Below are positions 1 through 9,165 of a stretch of 64,000 nt of DNA, piece after piece. Made by a program: the position numbers and the translations under genes. The notes beneath the pieces were generated by a model, which searched no databases, had not been told where the DNA came from, and was given only the letters and a program-made list of their open reading frames with translations. Positions within the stretch are counted from its first letter, which is position 1. Every line of letters begins with the position of its first letter. Source of the DNA: Rhodospirillales bacterium (GTDB lineage: Bacteria > Pseudomonadota > Alphaproteobacteria > Rhodospirillales > Thalassospiraceae); assembly GCA_019634165.1 (NCBI GenBank), contig JAHQVT010000006.1, forward strand, positions 806,001 to 870,000, in the 5' to 3' direction.

Positions 1-269
1 TGGATGTTAACCACCCGATGATGTCAATGATCGGCGACATTCATCACGAAGTCACCGGGAATGCCATTAAAAACTATGCCTCGACCGCGACAACCGATGC
101 CCGGTTCTTCCAGATTTACGGCAATATCCCGGCAACATGTTATGGCCCAAAAGCCGAGGCCATTCACGGCATTGATGAACGGGTTTCGATCGCATCCATG
201 ATGGAAGTAACAGAAGTACTTGCGCTGTTTATTGCCGACTGGTGCGGCGTGCAAAAGCGTGGTAGCTAA
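1..269 (+). CDS. M20 family deacylase/peptidase, C-terminal part
   Basis: The reading frame is open from the left edge (codons in phase with base 3) to TAA at 267-269, so only the last 80-odd residues are present. The segment contains a TDARFF motif followed by an HGIDERVS motif. This is the usual C-terminal end of ArgE/DapE-type M20 metallohydrolases, where the late His lies near the dinuclear metal site. Such enzymes hydrolyse N-acyl amino acids or small peptides in the cytoplasm. A ridA gene follows after 48 bases on the same strand, which suggests one operon for an amino-acid-like substrate. The exact substrate cannot be read from the fragment. Confidence 0.75.
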   Translation, partial: DVNHPMMSMIGDIHHEVTGNAIKNYASTATTDARFFQIYGNIPATCYGPKAEAIHGIDERVSIASMMEVTEVLALFIADWCGVQKRGS

Positions 270-317
270 TTCACATCATTGAATAAATTATCCGATACAT
301 ATTCCAAGGAGAATTTC

Positions 318-665
318 ATGAGCATTCAACGTCTTCACACCGGCCCGCGTATGAGCCAAGCCGTTGTCCATGGCGACACCATCTATCTTGCCGGTCAGGT
401 TGGCGAACCAACCAGCGACGTCACCAACCAGACCAAAGAATGCCTGGCAAAGATTGACTCGCTTCTGGCTGAATGTGGTTCGTCTAAGGAAAACATCCTC
501 TCAACCACCATCTGGCTGGCTGACATGAAAGATTTCGCTGCAATGAACGCAGTTTGGGATGCATGGGTACCGCAGGGTCACACCCCGGGCCGTGCATGTG
601 GCGAAGCAAAGCTTGCCACCCCCGATTACCTTGTTGAATTCATCGTGATTGCGGCCAAGTCATAA
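318..665 (+). CDS. RidA family protein (YjgF/YER057c/UK114)
   Basis: A 115-residue protein of normal RidA length. RidA proteins are cytoplasmic trimers that hydrolyse reactive enamine/imine intermediates released by PLP enzymes. The sequence shows the GQVG motif near residue 26 and a late Arg (R92, in GRACGE) in the position of the substrate-binding Arg. The C-terminal segment (VEFIVIA) departs from the canonical IEIEAIA, so it probably belongs to a RidA subfamily other than the archetype. The start at 318 is preceded by an AAGGAG box; an upstream in-frame ATG at 279 has no such site. It probably shares an operon with the M20 deacylase and ends at a strong terminator. Confidence 0.85.
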   Translation: MSIQRLHTGPRMSQAVVHGDTIYLAGQVGEPTSDVTNQTKECLAKIDSLLAECGSSKENILSTTIWLADMKDFAAMNAVWDAWVPQGHTPGRACGEAKLATPDYLVEFIVIAAKS

Positions 666-686
666 TATCGGCAGCATAAAAATCAA

Positions 687-727
687 ACGCCCGGCAGGAT
701 GATTGATTCCTGCCGGGCGTTTTTTTT
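687..727. terminator. Rho-independent terminator, convergent genes
   Basis: A perfect 13-bp stem (687-699 with 708-720, ACGCCCGGCAGGA and its complement) has an 8-base loop and a run of eight T on the plus strand. It closes the ridA transcript and lies between convergent genes. Confidence 0.9.
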
Positions 728-746
728 GCTTATCTTTCTGATTTGA

Positions 747-1979
747 TCAGGCAGGTTTTTCTGATGTCACGATAAGTGATGTTGCCTCAAGGGTTCTATG
801 AACCGGGCATTTATCGGCAATCTCAAGCAATCTGGCGCGGGTCTGCGCATCCAGATCGCCAATAAAAGTCAGCTTGCGTTCAAACCGGTCAATTTTTCCA
901 CTTTTTGGCAGACGATCTTTTGCGCATTCGGTGCAGTCATCGGAATGCACCTTGTCATGTCGTATTTCGGCCCGGACGGCTTCTAGTGGAATGTTTTTAT
1001 GATCGGCATACATCCGCACCGTCATTACCGTGCAACTGCCAAGGGCTGCTGATAAGAACCCATACGGTGATGGTCCGCTATCAAATCCACCAACGGATTC
1101 TGGTTCATCTGCCAACATCCGATGACGCCCTGTCATCACCATCGACTGAAATTTTCCCAGCCCGGTTTCGCGCACCATCACACCTTCGACGATCTCAATC
1201 GGTGTTTCAGCAGATTCAGGCAAATAATGCTTGGCCCATGCGGCAATAACCGATGCGGCATAGCTTGCATCCGCAGGATCACGCAGCAAATGATCGGCCC
1301 GATCAAGCGACACAAAGCTTTTGGGATGTTTTGCTGCCTCAAAGATACGACCGGCGTTTTCAATACCGACAGTTTCATCCAAAGGGGCATGCATAATCAG
1401 AAGCGCCTTTTTCATATGCCCAACAGAATGGGCAAGATCATGTTTGGCCAGATCATCAACAAATTGGCGTTTAATGACAAATGGCCGCCCACCAAGGGAG
1501 ACTTCTGTTTCGCCGGTCTCTTTGATGGTTGCAAGATGTTCGGCGAAATTGTGGGTTACATGGTCAATGTCGGCGGGTGCACCAATGGTCGCAACGGCGG
1601 TTGCTTCCTGTATCCGTTCGGCAACCGCAAGAACTGCTGCACCGCCAAGTGAATGACCAATCAATATTTTGGGCGCTTCATATTCGTCGCGCAAAAAATC
1701 GGCTGCGCGTTCCAGATCGTCCAGATTGGACGTAAAGTTGGTTGACGCAAAATCCCCGCCCGACCCGCCAAGCCCGGTAAAGTCAAACCGCAACACGCCG
1801 ATCCCTTCCATGGTCAAGGATTGCGCAATTTTGCGCGATGCCGTCAGATCCTTGCTGCAGGTAAAACAATGGGCAAACAGCGCATATGCCTTGACCGGTC
1901 CTTCTGGCAAATCAAGACGTGCGGCCAGTTTGGCACCATGGGCACCGTCAAACGTAAGTTTCATTGGTTTTCCGGGCAT
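747..1979 (-). CDS. Bifunctional alpha/beta hydrolase - OsmC family protein
   Basis: A 410-residue fusion. Residues about 1-255 are an alpha/beta hydrolase with nucleophile Ser110 in GHSLGG, a likely acid at Asp201 and His230. Residues about 275-408 are an OsmC/Ohr domain with the two reactive cysteines at 316 (GSCTVMT) and 391 (KCPVH). OsmC domains reduce organic hydroperoxides with this thiol pair. The hydrolase half probably cleaves an ester or thioester. The fusion architecture is known and widespread in proteobacteria, but the joint substrate is not established. The gene stands alone, convergent to ridA and divergent from a GNAT gene. Confidence 0.88.
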   Translation of the reverse strand: MPGKPMKLTFDGAHGAKLAARLDLPEGPVKAYALFAHCFTCSKDLTASRKIAQSLTMEGIGVLRFDFTGLGGSGGDFASTNFTSNLDDLERAADFLRDEYEAPKILIGHSLGGAAVLAVAERIQEATAVATIGAPADIDHVTHNFAEHLATIKETGETEVSLGGRPFVIKRQFVDDLAKHDLAHSVGHMKKALLIMHAPLDETVGIENAGRIFEAAKHPKSFVSLDRADHLLRDPADASYAASVIAAWAKHYLPESAETPIEIVEGVMVRETGLGKFQSMVMTGRHRMLADEPESVGGFDSGPSPYGFLSAALGSCTVMTVRMYADHKNIPLEAVRAEIRHDKVHSDDCTECAKDRLPKSGKIDRFERKLTFIGDLDAQTRARLLEIADKCPVHRTLEATSLIVTSEKPA

Positions 1980-2078
1980 TGGTATTCTCCAACAGGTTTG
2001 CCATCAACATAGTTGTTTTCATCTTCGCACAACAGATAGAGTTGCATCCGCCACCACCACGTTAACACGGACAGTTTG

Positions 2079-2612
2079 ATGATAATTGTGCAAACCCCAC
2101 GCACAACTGTGCGCCATGCCACCCATGACGACGCCCCGTTTATTCTGTCATTATTGAACGAACCGGGCTGGCTCCGCTATATCGGGGATCGGAATATTCA
2201 CGATCTGGATGGGGCACGCGGCTATATTGATGAACGGTTCCTGACAAGCTATGCCAAACACGGTTTTGGCAGTTATCTTGCCTGTGAAAAAACGACAGGC
2301 GTGCCGATTGGCCTGATTGGTTTTGTTCAACGCGATAGCCTTGATGCGCCTGATATTGGCTATGCTGTCAGTACGGCACATCAGGGCAAGGGATATGCTT
2401 TTGAAATCTGCATCGCCCTGATTGATTACGGCTGGCGCACCCTTGGCTTTGACAAGATTTATGGCTATTGCCTGCCCGATAATGTGCCATCGGTCAAATT
2501 GCTGGAAAAACTTGGTCTGACCTATATCCGCGATCAAGATGTGAACCATCACGCAAATGAATTGTGCCGGGTTTACCTGAAACCAAACCCACTATTTCGT
2601 GAAATCACTTAG
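2079..2612 (+). CDS. GNAT family N-acetyltransferase (RimJ/RimL type)
   Basis: A protein of about 177 residues that transfers an acetyl group from acetyl-CoA to an amine. The sequence follows the RimJ/RimL-like pattern: an N-terminal TPRTTVRHAT strand, a central IGYAVSTAHQGKGYA acetyl-CoA-binding segment, and a C-terminal NVPSVKLLEKLG segment. TTG at 2076 and ATG at 2079 are both possible starts; neither has a strong ribosome-binding site, and I chose ATG. The substrate is unknown. The gene is divergent from the hydrolase-OsmC fusion and is followed by a low-GC gene on the other strand. Confidence 0.85.
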   Translation: MIIVQTPRTTVRHATHDDAPFILSLLNEPGWLRYIGDRNIHDLDGARGYIDERFLTSYAKHGFGSYLACEKTTGVPIGLIGFVQRDSLDAPDIGYAVSTAHQGKGYAFEICIALIDYGWRTLGFDKIYGYCLPDNVPSVKLLEKLGLTYIRDQDVNHHANELCRVYLKPNPLFREIT

Positions 2613-2629
2613 CTACCGGGAAGATAAAA

Positions 2630-3289
2630 TTACTCAGGATCCGGAAACGATTTTGGCTTTTCAAGCAATGCATTACCAGGAAGTATGACGTCATCATTTC
2701 CCAATTCAGTTTCAATCCCATCCCAGTACAAATAGCCTTTAATCCTGAGATCGAAAATCTCCTGTACAATGTCTTTTATTGGCACCTTCAGTAACAGAGC
2801 GAGATTTGCGAGAGTAATGTGCTTGCTCCCAATTACGCAATCTAGGATACGGCTTTCCAAATCACTAAATTCTCTCACTGGGTCGCGAACAAAGGCATTG
2901 TCGACCACATTTTGAATTTTAGACAGTAGTTCTCCGTAAACAGGCGCATCTTTAAATTCAATATTAGATATATCTTTTTTTATTTGATCTTTAATCTCTT
3001 TTTTGAAGTCTGCTATCTCATCATTCTCAACGTCTGACTGTTTCCAAATATGGGTTCTCATATCCGCTACAGTATCGCGCATCATAGAAAATGTATCTGA
3101 GTACAACTTGTCAAAAATCTTCTCTAATTTTTGAACGCTTGAGGATATATCTTTGGCAGCATCATCTGTTTTTTTCGCCGCTTGATCGCTCATTTTATAG
3201 AAAAAAATCGACAACCAGATAGCCAACACAGCCAAGACCAGTGATGCGATAGATGCAATTAGAGATACCAAATCTATTGCGTTTTCCAT
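2630..3289 (-). CDS. Hypothetical membrane-anchored protein with coiled coil
   Basis: I do not recognise this 219-residue protein. Residues about 7-31 form one strongly hydrophobic transmembrane segment (IASIASLVLAVLAIWLSIFF). A charged, probably coiled-coil region follows at about 35-110, then a small helical domain at about 125-205. The C-terminal part (LESRILDCVIG...LANLALLLKV...IFDLRIKGYLYWDG) has the rhythm of a winged-helix fold, as in a domain sensing or gating something on the cytoplasmic side. The coding sequence is clearly more AT-rich than its neighbours, which suggests acquisition by transfer. No partner genes are adjacent. Confidence 0.6.
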   Translation of the reverse strand: MENAIDLVSLIASIASLVLAVLAIWLSIFFYKMSDQAAKKTDDAAKDISSSVQKLEKIFDKLYSDTFSMMRDTVADMRTHIWKQSDVENDEIADFKKEIKDQIKKDISNIEFKDAPVYGELLSKIQNVVDNAFVRDPVREFSDLESRILDCVIGSKHITLANLALLLKVPIKDIVQEIFDLRIKGYLYWDGIETELGNDDVILPGNALLEKPKSFPDPE

Positions 3290-3336
3290 TACCTCGTCTC
3301 ACCTATCGTTAAAGGACAATTTGTCTATCTCAAACA

Positions 3337-3834
3337 CTACTTTCTTCGAATACCAATTTTGCGACCAACACCGGACGGAACGGGAAGGTCTGCGTGCGCT
3401 TCTTTGATCCGGTTAAGGGTCGTCATGATGTCGCTTGGAAATGGTGCTGATCGGCGCTTATCCATATCAATATGCATGGTGATGATTTCGTTGGTTGATG
3501 CCAGCCAACCTTCTGTTCCGTGACGCATTTCATGATACATGTGAATGCGTTTCTGATCGCAATCAAGAACACGTGTGAAAATCACAAACGGATCATCTTT
3601 GTGGATTTCACGATCATAGGTCACATGCATTTCCAGACCAAAGGTCGAGCCACCCCGGCGTTCCGGATAGGTAAACCCCATGCCGACCGCATCAAGAAAC
3701 GCCATCGAACCAAGATCAAATGCCACAACGTAATAACCAACATTCATGTGGCCATTGAAATCAATCCATTCCGGCTTGATCGTACTGCGAAGGGTCTCAA
3801 GTGGTTCTGGTGCAAACAGATCGGTACTGATCAT
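3337..3834 (-). CDS. Thioesterase of the hot-dog fold (4HBT family)
   Basis: A 165-residue single-hot-dog acyl-CoA thioesterase. The active-site region reads WIDFNGHMNVGYYVVAFD, the 4HBT pattern with the DxNGHMN element near residue 26. Homologues of this shape occur with carnitine or betaine catabolism genes, where they hydrolyse a short CoA thioester; that role is inference here. Its ATG overlaps the stop of the upstream ornithine-cyclodeaminase-like gene by four bases (3831-3834), so the two are translationally coupled. Confidence 0.8.
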   Translation of the reverse strand: MISTDLFAPEPLETLRSTIKPEWIDFNGHMNVGYYVVAFDLGSMAFLDAVGMGFTYPERRGGSTFGLEMHVTYDREIHKDDPFVIFTRVLDCDQKRIHMYHEMRHGTEGWLASTNEIITMHIDMDKRRSAPFPSDIMTTLNRIKEAHADLPVPSGVGRKIGIRRK

Positions 3835-4772
3835 TTTTCAACTGCTTTCACAACCGCCACGGCCGCAACAAAATCTTCAAGCGAATGACCAACCGATTTA
3901 AACACGGTACATTCCCCGTCAGTTTCGCGACCCTGGACCTCGCCGCGGGTCAAGCCAAACAGATCGCCCAAAATGTCCGATTTGGTAATTGCACCGCTAT
4001 TGATCGCTTGAACAACATCGCCGCCCTCGGCACTGGCACCTTCAAAGCTATCAACAAAGATACGGCATTTTATCATCACCGCATCGTCGGTTTCACGCAT
4101 GGTTGGTTTAAACGCCCCAACCAAATCAACATGGGTTCCTTCACGCACCCAATCGCCACGCACCAGCGGCTCGGTCGAAAGGGTCGCACATGAAATCAGA
4201 TCGGCTGTTTTACACGCCGCTTCCAAATCATCCGTTCCCTTGGCATTAAAGCCAAGTTCGGCAATTTCGGCGGCCAGTTTACTGGCCTTCTCGCCATTGC
4301 GGTTCCAGATGGTAACATTCTTGATCGGGCGCACCGCGGCATGGGCCTTGATCAATTGTGGGGCCATCGCACCCGATCCAACCATCACCATATCGCTGGC
4401 ATCTTTACGCGCAAGATAATCTGCTGCCAATGCCGACGCGGCGGCTGTGCGACGGGTGGTCAATTTGGTCCCGTCAATCACCGCAGATGGTTGCCCGGTA
4501 GTTGCGTCTAGCAACACATAAGTCCCCGAAACCGCCGGAAGATTACGCGCCGAATTCCCCGGAACAACAGCGGCGATTTTAACCCCTGCGGCACCGTCTT
4601 TTTGCCATGCCGGCATAATCAGGAACGTCGCATCATCTTCATTGCTGCGTTCCATGTTGAAATGGCTGCGCAGTGGGGCTTCGCAACCTTGTTTGAACCC
4701 GTCACGAAGAGCCTCGACCAGATCACGGGGCGAGACAAATTTATCGATATCTTCTGCCGTTACGAAACGCAT
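3831..4772 (-). CDS. Ornithine cyclodeaminase / mu-crystallin family protein
   Basis: A 313-residue NAD(P)-binding protein. Family members cyclise ornithine to proline or reduce cyclic ketimines such as delta1-pyrroline-2-carboxylate. The Rossmann glycine motif is MVGSGAMAPQ, roughly residues 125-135, and the N-terminal substrate Arg/Lys region (KLTTRRTAAASALAADYLA) is present. The start at 4772 has an AGGA box. An upstream in-frame start at 4850 would add 26 residues unlike the family. It is coupled to the thioesterase downstream. The substrate is not determinable from sequence. Confidence 0.85.
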   Translation of the reverse strand: MRFVTAEDIDKFVSPRDLVEALRDGFKQGCEAPLRSHFNMERSNEDDATFLIMPAWQKDGAAGVKIAAVVPGNSARNLPAVSGTYVLLDATTGQPSAVIDGTKLTTRRTAAASALAADYLARKDASDMVMVGSGAMAPQLIKAHAAVRPIKNVTIWNRNGEKASKLAAEIAELGFNAKGTDDLEAACKTADLISCATLSTEPLVRGDWVREGTHVDLVGAFKPTMRETDDAVMIKCRIFVDSFEGASAEGGDVVQAINSGAITKSDILGDLFGLTRGEVQGRETDGECTVFKSVGHSLEDFVAAVAVVKAVEK

Positions 4773-4898
4773 GAGCCATCCTGTAGAACTATTTTTTGAT
4801 TTCAGTGTGGTAGCACGTTGTTTTATACCACGTCGCACCATCACCGTCACAGGAAGAGCGACAGTTTTTTATGCTGTTTTTCGCTGAGTTTACGTATT

Positions 4899-5750
4899 TT
4901 AAGCCAGCAAGAACCGCTTAAGGTGACCAAACAAGGACCCTGTTCCTAAAAACAGTTCTTCAAGCACGGTAAAATGGTTCGCCCCCCACGCCTTATAGAC
5001 AGGAACCTTAAGTCCGGCACTGCTGCAATAAGCACCATATGCGTCACTTTGACGAACGAACTCCGGGCTTTCATTACCACCAACAACCACCATCATCCGG
5101 CTATTGATCGGCACGGCATCCAGCATCGGCGAATTATCAGCAGCCATCGCCGCATCCAGCCGAATATCATCATTCAAAGTCGTATGGCGAACCGGTTCTA
5201 AATCAAAAACCCCTGAAATCGGCACAATCGCTGAAAACGGCATGGCTTCATCAAGCGTTTCTTCCCAGTCATGGGTAGCAAGACGGGCAACAATCTGGCC
5301 CCCGGCAGAATGCCCAGAGATCGAAATTCGGTCACGGTCGCCGTTAAATTCTTCGACATTACGATAAATATATTCAATGCACCGAACGGCTTCATCCGTG
5401 ATATCGCCAACCGTCACATCCGGGCAAAGATCATAGTTCGGGCAAATCACGGTAAATCCGGCAGCAACCAGATCGCGCGCGACAAAGGCATAATCTTTTT
5501 TGTCCTGACTGCGCCAATATCCACCGTGGAAAAACACATGAACCGGGGATGCGGGATCTGATGCCATAAAGACATCCATCGTTTCCTTTGGACCATCGCC
5601 AAACCGCACATCAAGTTTACCGCCAAGCTGCGCACGTGTTTCTTCAGACAGCTTCACAAACCGTTCGAAATGGGTCATGAATTCCGGCACCGTTTCGCGC
5701 GGATTATATTGCCATTCCAGTTCTGCAGATGTGAAACCACCCCAACTCAT
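4899..5750 (-). CDS. Alpha/beta hydrolase, kynurenine formamidase-like
   Basis: A 283-residue hydrolase. The oxyanion motif HGGYW (residues 75-79) and the nucleophile motif GHSAGG (Ser148) are those of arylformamidase-like enzymes, which hydrolyse N-formylkynurenine or related formamides and esters. A late Asp (VVVGGNESPEF region) and His (ANHFTVLEEL) can complete the triad. I chose the start at 5750 because GAGG lies just upstream and the family begins near SWGGFTSAELEWQYNPR; longer starts up to 5843 are open. No kynurenine-pathway genes are adjacent, so tryptophan catabolism is not established. Confidence 0.82.
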   Translation of the reverse strand: MSWGGFTSAELEWQYNPRETVPEFMTHFERFVKLSEETRAQLGGKLDVRFGDGPKETMDVFMASDPASPVHVFFHGGYWRSQDKKDYAFVARDLVAAGFTVICPNYDLCPDVTVGDITDEAVRCIEYIYRNVEEFNGDRDRISISGHSAGGQIVARLATHDWEETLDEAMPFSAIVPISGVFDLEPVRHTTLNDDIRLDAAMAADNSPMLDAVPINSRMMVVVGGNESPEFVRQSDAYGAYCSSAGLKVPVYKAWGANHFTVLEELFLGTGSLFGHLKRFLLA

Positions 5751-5941
5751 CGGCACCTCGGATTTTATCGGTTTGATCATAAGTGATCTGGCATACCAAA
5801 ATGATCTTTCTTCAATTTCATCTTGTTTGCAATCACTTCGCATGGTCTGTGCGTATTTATACGTGAAATGATCTTCAATGATTGAACCAAGCGTTACCCA
5901 GTGTAAAAATGGATGAAATCATTTTTATATCAAACGGATAG

Positions 5942-6442
5942 ATGCATATGCGCCCGTCACATCAATGCCCGTTTTCGCCATCGGACACCGACCGTACTCA
6001 AATCTGGGAAATGCTGGTTCCGCGCGACATTACCGCCTTTGTCGCCGCCGACTGGTCGATGGTGGCCGATGATTTCAAATCAGACGGGTTTTATGCAATT
6101 GATGCCTGTAAATCTGATGATCCTGATACGTGGCAAATGATGTTTCCAAACCTTGATGCGTACCGTGATGAATGGAAACGTCAGGCAATTGCAGCACAGG
6201 GAATTGACTATGCCGAAGACCTTTATGACGGGGTTTTTCGCGCAACCAGCCTTGAAAAAATAGACATCACCGGCAACCGCGCCTTGGTCCGAAAGCATTT
6301 TAATGGCCACATTAAAAAAGCAGACGGGTCCGAAGACCGTCTGCTTTGGAAAACGCATTATTATTGCGAAAAGCAAGTTAGCGGGAAATGGCTGATTACC
6401 GGCTTTACCGGCTATCTGCCCAATCACGACCCGGCATCATGA
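5942..6442 (+). CDS. NTF2-like/SnoaL-like small protein
   Basis: A protein of about 166 residues with the cone-fold NTF2-like pattern: an N-terminal helix pair (VPRDITAFVAADWSMVADDF), a middle region ending in ITGNRALVRKHF, and a final beta strand pair (THYYCEKQVSGKWLITGFTGYL). Family members include isomerases, dehydratases and ligand-binding proteins. Nothing in the sequence fixes a reaction. ATG codons at 5942 and 5948 are both possible. The gene lies alone on the plus strand between two minus-strand catabolic blocks. Confidence 0.7.
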   Translation: MHMRPSHQCPFSPSDTDRTQIWEMLVPRDITAFVAADWSMVADDFKSDGFYAIDACKSDDPDTWQMMFPNLDAYRDEWKRQAIAAQGIDYAEDLYDGVFRATSLEKIDITGNRALVRKHFNGHIKKADGSEDRLLWKTHYYCEKQVSGKWLITGFTGYLPNHDPAS

Positions 6443-6470
6443 CCGGGTCCATTTCACTATCTATACCGCG

Positions 6471-7541
6471 TTAAAGAACCTTGCCACGTGCAGTGACATC
6501 AACGGTTTGGATCACATCGCCACGCACCAGATGCACCTGATCAAGCATGTTACTGACAACACAGACATGATTGGGAATGATTTCGATCCGCTCGCCAATT
6601 TCAAACGGCGTCAAATCGGCTTCGAAATGCAACACACCATGTTCTTCGGAAAGCCCAACCACATCGACCTCTGGGTGGCCAACGACATAGCCAAATCCCT
6701 CAAGCCCCAAAAGGTCCGATGTCAGAACTTTTGATCCAGCATCAATGATCGCCCGTCCCGGTGCCGGAAGCGATACGATCTCGGCCAGAACCCGAAGCGC
6801 ACAGTCATCTTCACCGCACACCTCACGCGCCATAAGCGAGCGGTCATTATAAATATATGTCCCAATGCGATGTTCGGTGGCGTTTGGAACTTCGTGCGCC
6901 TTCCACATATCAGGCGTCCCGCCAGAACTTCTGATCGGGCACGCAATGCCAAGGGCATCAAGTTTTGCCATCGCATCACCAAAGAACCCATCAACCTTCG
7001 GTCCACCGCCTGCTGCCGGATAGGTCATCAGACCGGCAAACGAAACGCCCGGAAGGCTTTCGATATACTGGGCCAACGCCACAGCATCCTTTGGCGATTG
7101 AACCCCACAACGTCCGCCACCAGTGTCACATTCAACAAGAACTTCAAGTGGCTTTGCACTACCGGCAAAGGCACGCGAAAGCCCATCGACCACGGTTTTA
7201 TTATCGGCAACCACACGAAGCGTCTTCACCCGATCAAACAAGGCACGCAGACGGGCAAGTTTGCGATCCCCAAGAACATTATAGGTCAGAAGAATGTCAT
7301 CCATTCCCGCATCGGCCATAACCTCGGCCTCGCCAATTTTCTGACAGGTAATGCCCTTGGCCCCGGCATCAAGTTGCTGTTTGGCGAAGGCCGGGATTTT
7401 GTGGGTTTTGATATGGGGACGCAACGCAATACCGTGCGTGTCGCAATAGGCCTGATAGGCATTGATATTGCGATCCACGGTCTCAAGATTGATCACCGCG
7501 CAGGGCGTATCAAGTTCAGGATATTGCGGTGATTTGGTCAT
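6471..7541 (-). CDS. DSD1-family PLP enzyme (D-serine dehydratase / D-threonine aldolase-like)
   Basis: A 356-residue fold-type III PLP enzyme. The N-terminal alanine-racemase-like barrel carries RPHIKTHK near residues 41-48, in which Lys45 should hold PLP. The C-terminal domain has the IPNHVCVV motif, whose His-x-Cys pair matches the zinc ligands of eukaryotic-type D-serine dehydratases more than the His-x-Asp reported for some D-threonine aldolases. It should act on a D-3-hydroxy amino acid in the cytoplasm. It is the last gene of the probable dctQ-dctM-dctP-M81-DSD1 operon, 60 bases after the M81 gene, with an AAAGGACG site before its ATG. Confidence 0.85.
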   Translation of the reverse strand: MTKSPQYPELDTPCAVINLETVDRNINAYQAYCDTHGIALRPHIKTHKIPAFAKQQLDAGAKGITCQKIGEAEVMADAGMDDILLTYNVLGDRKLARLRALFDRVKTLRVVADNKTVVDGLSRAFAGSAKPLEVLVECDTGGGRCGVQSPKDAVALAQYIESLPGVSFAGLMTYPAAGGGPKVDGFFGDAMAKLDALGIACPIRSSGGTPDMWKAHEVPNATEHRIGTYIYNDRSLMAREVCGEDDCALRVLAEIVSLPAPGRAIIDAGSKVLTSDLLGLEGFGYVVGHPEVDVVGLSEEHGVLHFEADLTPFEIGERIEIIPNHVCVVSNMLDQVHLVRGDVIQTVDVTARGKVL

Positions 7542-7601
7542 GAAGAACGTCCTTTGGCTTTGCGATGATGGCGCTAAGAATACAATTGGTGCGAAGATAT
7601 A

Positions 7602-9071
7602 TCAGCCTGCCTTAACAGCAAATGGATCATCAACAATCGGCCAAAGCGGACGTTTCACATGACGGTATCCGTTGGTTTTCGGATCGGATGGATAAGGACC
7701 ATGCACATCAACATAGATGATCTCGCCCGCGATTTTGGCAAAGGCATCGTAGAAGTGATTGGTCGATTTGATAAACAGATATTTTTTCGATGTCGGATCA
7801 ATGCCCATATTCGAAAAAAGGCTGGGATCGAAGCTTTGTGAACGGTTGGTGTTTAAAATCACCTCGCCGCCGCCCGGTAATTCAATCACCGCGCAATCGC
7901 CAAGCGGGACGATGCTTTCGCCAAAATACTGCCAAGCATTGCGTTCAAGTTTTTTGACTTTGACCATCGCATCAATCGGGCTACCGGCATGGGCCCCGGT
8001 TTTGCCGCCAAAGCGCAGTGGTAATGTCGCCCCCTCGCCCGCAGAAAAACAAGTCCGAACAGCCATCGGGTCCCAAAGTGTGCCAACGGCAAAATCGCTA
8101 AGCCCGCGTTCCATAATCGCCCGCAGGAAAATCGTACTATCACCCGGAACGCCGCCGCCCGGATTGTCCCACACATCGGTCAGAACAATCGGCTTGGCAT
8201 CAGATGCCAATGCCTGATCAAGTGCAACATCCGGTGTGACAAAACTGGGTCGGGTGGCCCCACGGAAACCAAACAGCTCGACCCCCAAGTCGTTTGCAAT
8301 CTGCTTGGCTTCCGCAGGGTTATTGTTGGTGGTGACAATGACCTTGGCCCCAAGGTCTGGCACGTCACCGGCCATAAAACCATGGATGAAGGAAACTGAC
8401 AGGATATCACCCGTTCCTTCCATATCCTTGGCGCGATCAATGAAGGACCGCATTGGTTCGCGCGATGTCGGCAAAACTTCGATCATGCGGCAATCAAAAA
8501 CCGCCTTGGTCGGCGTAATTTCACCGCGCAAGGTCCGCAAAACAAGATCAACAACCGCCCGTCCGGTTTCAACGAAATCGGTATGGGGGAATTCTTTGAA
8601 CGCAACGATGATATCGGAATTATTGACGCGCAGATCGGTCAGATGGCTGTGTGGGTCAAAGCTTGTGCCAATCACAACATTCGGCCCGACCATGTCGCGA
8701 ATGCGCGAAATCAAATCACCTTCGCAATCAAGATAATCCTGGGCAACCATCGCACCATGAAGACCAAGAATAACCCCGTCGACGGGCATAGCAGCACGCA
8801 ACTGGCCCAGAACTTCGTCGCGAAGCTGCTCATACGTTGCCCGGTTAACCAACCCACCCGGCTCGGCCCAAGTCGCGGTCCCTTCGATCAAATCCCAGCC
8901 TTCTTTGGCGGCACGAAGGCGGCCTTCGGTAAAAACGGCGCTGCAAAGCGTCGGGGTGACCGGGTGCTGACCCGGCGGGGCATAAAAGCTTTCCTGAAAA
9001 TCGGAAAAATCAGTCCGTAAAGGTGAAAATGTATTTGTCTCGGTTGCAATCGAGGCGCAAAAAATCCGCAT
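7602..9071 (-). CDS. M81 family metallopeptidase (MlrC-like)
   Basis: A 489-residue protein of the M81/MlrC family, named for the last step of microcystin breakdown but mostly uncharacterised. It begins MRIFCASIATETNTFSPLRT, the family's typical start, where the ExNTF segment contributes metal ligands. GLHGAMVAQ near residue 105 and the TSFDPHSHLTD region near 140 are further conserved metal-site segments. The protein probably hydrolyses an amide or cyclic peptide-like compound imported by the TRAP system encoded just upstream. The M81-RidA-TRAP grouping is the main clue to a role. Confidence 0.85.
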   Translation of the reverse strand: MRIFCASIATETNTFSPLRTDFSDFQESFYAPPGQHPVTPTLCSAVFTEGRLRAAKEGWDLIEGTATWAEPGGLVNRATYEQLRDEVLGQLRAAMPVDGVILGLHGAMVAQDYLDCEGDLISRIRDMVGPNVVIGTSFDPHSHLTDLRVNNSDIIVAFKEFPHTDFVETGRAVVDLVLRTLRGEITPTKAVFDCRMIEVLPTSREPMRSFIDRAKDMEGTGDILSVSFIHGFMAGDVPDLGAKVIVTTNNNPAEAKQIANDLGVELFGFRGATRPSFVTPDVALDQALASDAKPIVLTDVWDNPGGGVPGDSTIFLRAIMERGLSDFAVGTLWDPMAVRTCFSAGEGATLPLRFGGKTGAHAGSPIDAMVKVKKLERNAWQYFGESIVPLGDCAVIELPGGGEVILNTNRSQSFDPSLFSNMGIDPTSKKYLFIKSTNHFYDAFAKIAGEIIYVDVHGPYPSDPKTNGYRHVKRPLWPIVDDPFAVKAG

Positions 9072-9122
9072 GGCCCGTGCCTTTGTTTTTGGTTTTGGTC
9101 TTTTGAAATGGACTTAAAGCAT

Positions 9123-9152
9123 CCAAAGGGGCGAGAAACCCCGCCCCTTTGG
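9123..9152 (-). other. Intercistronic stem-loop after dctP
   Basis: A perfect 11-bp stem (9123-9133 with 9142-9152, CCAAAGGGGCG and its complement) has an 8-base loop and lies between the dctP stop and the M81 gene. There is no T-run on the minus strand. It is better read as an mRNA-stabilising or attenuating hairpin that raises binding-protein expression over downstream genes. Confidence 0.6.
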
Positions 9153-9165
9153 CAAATGGAATGAA

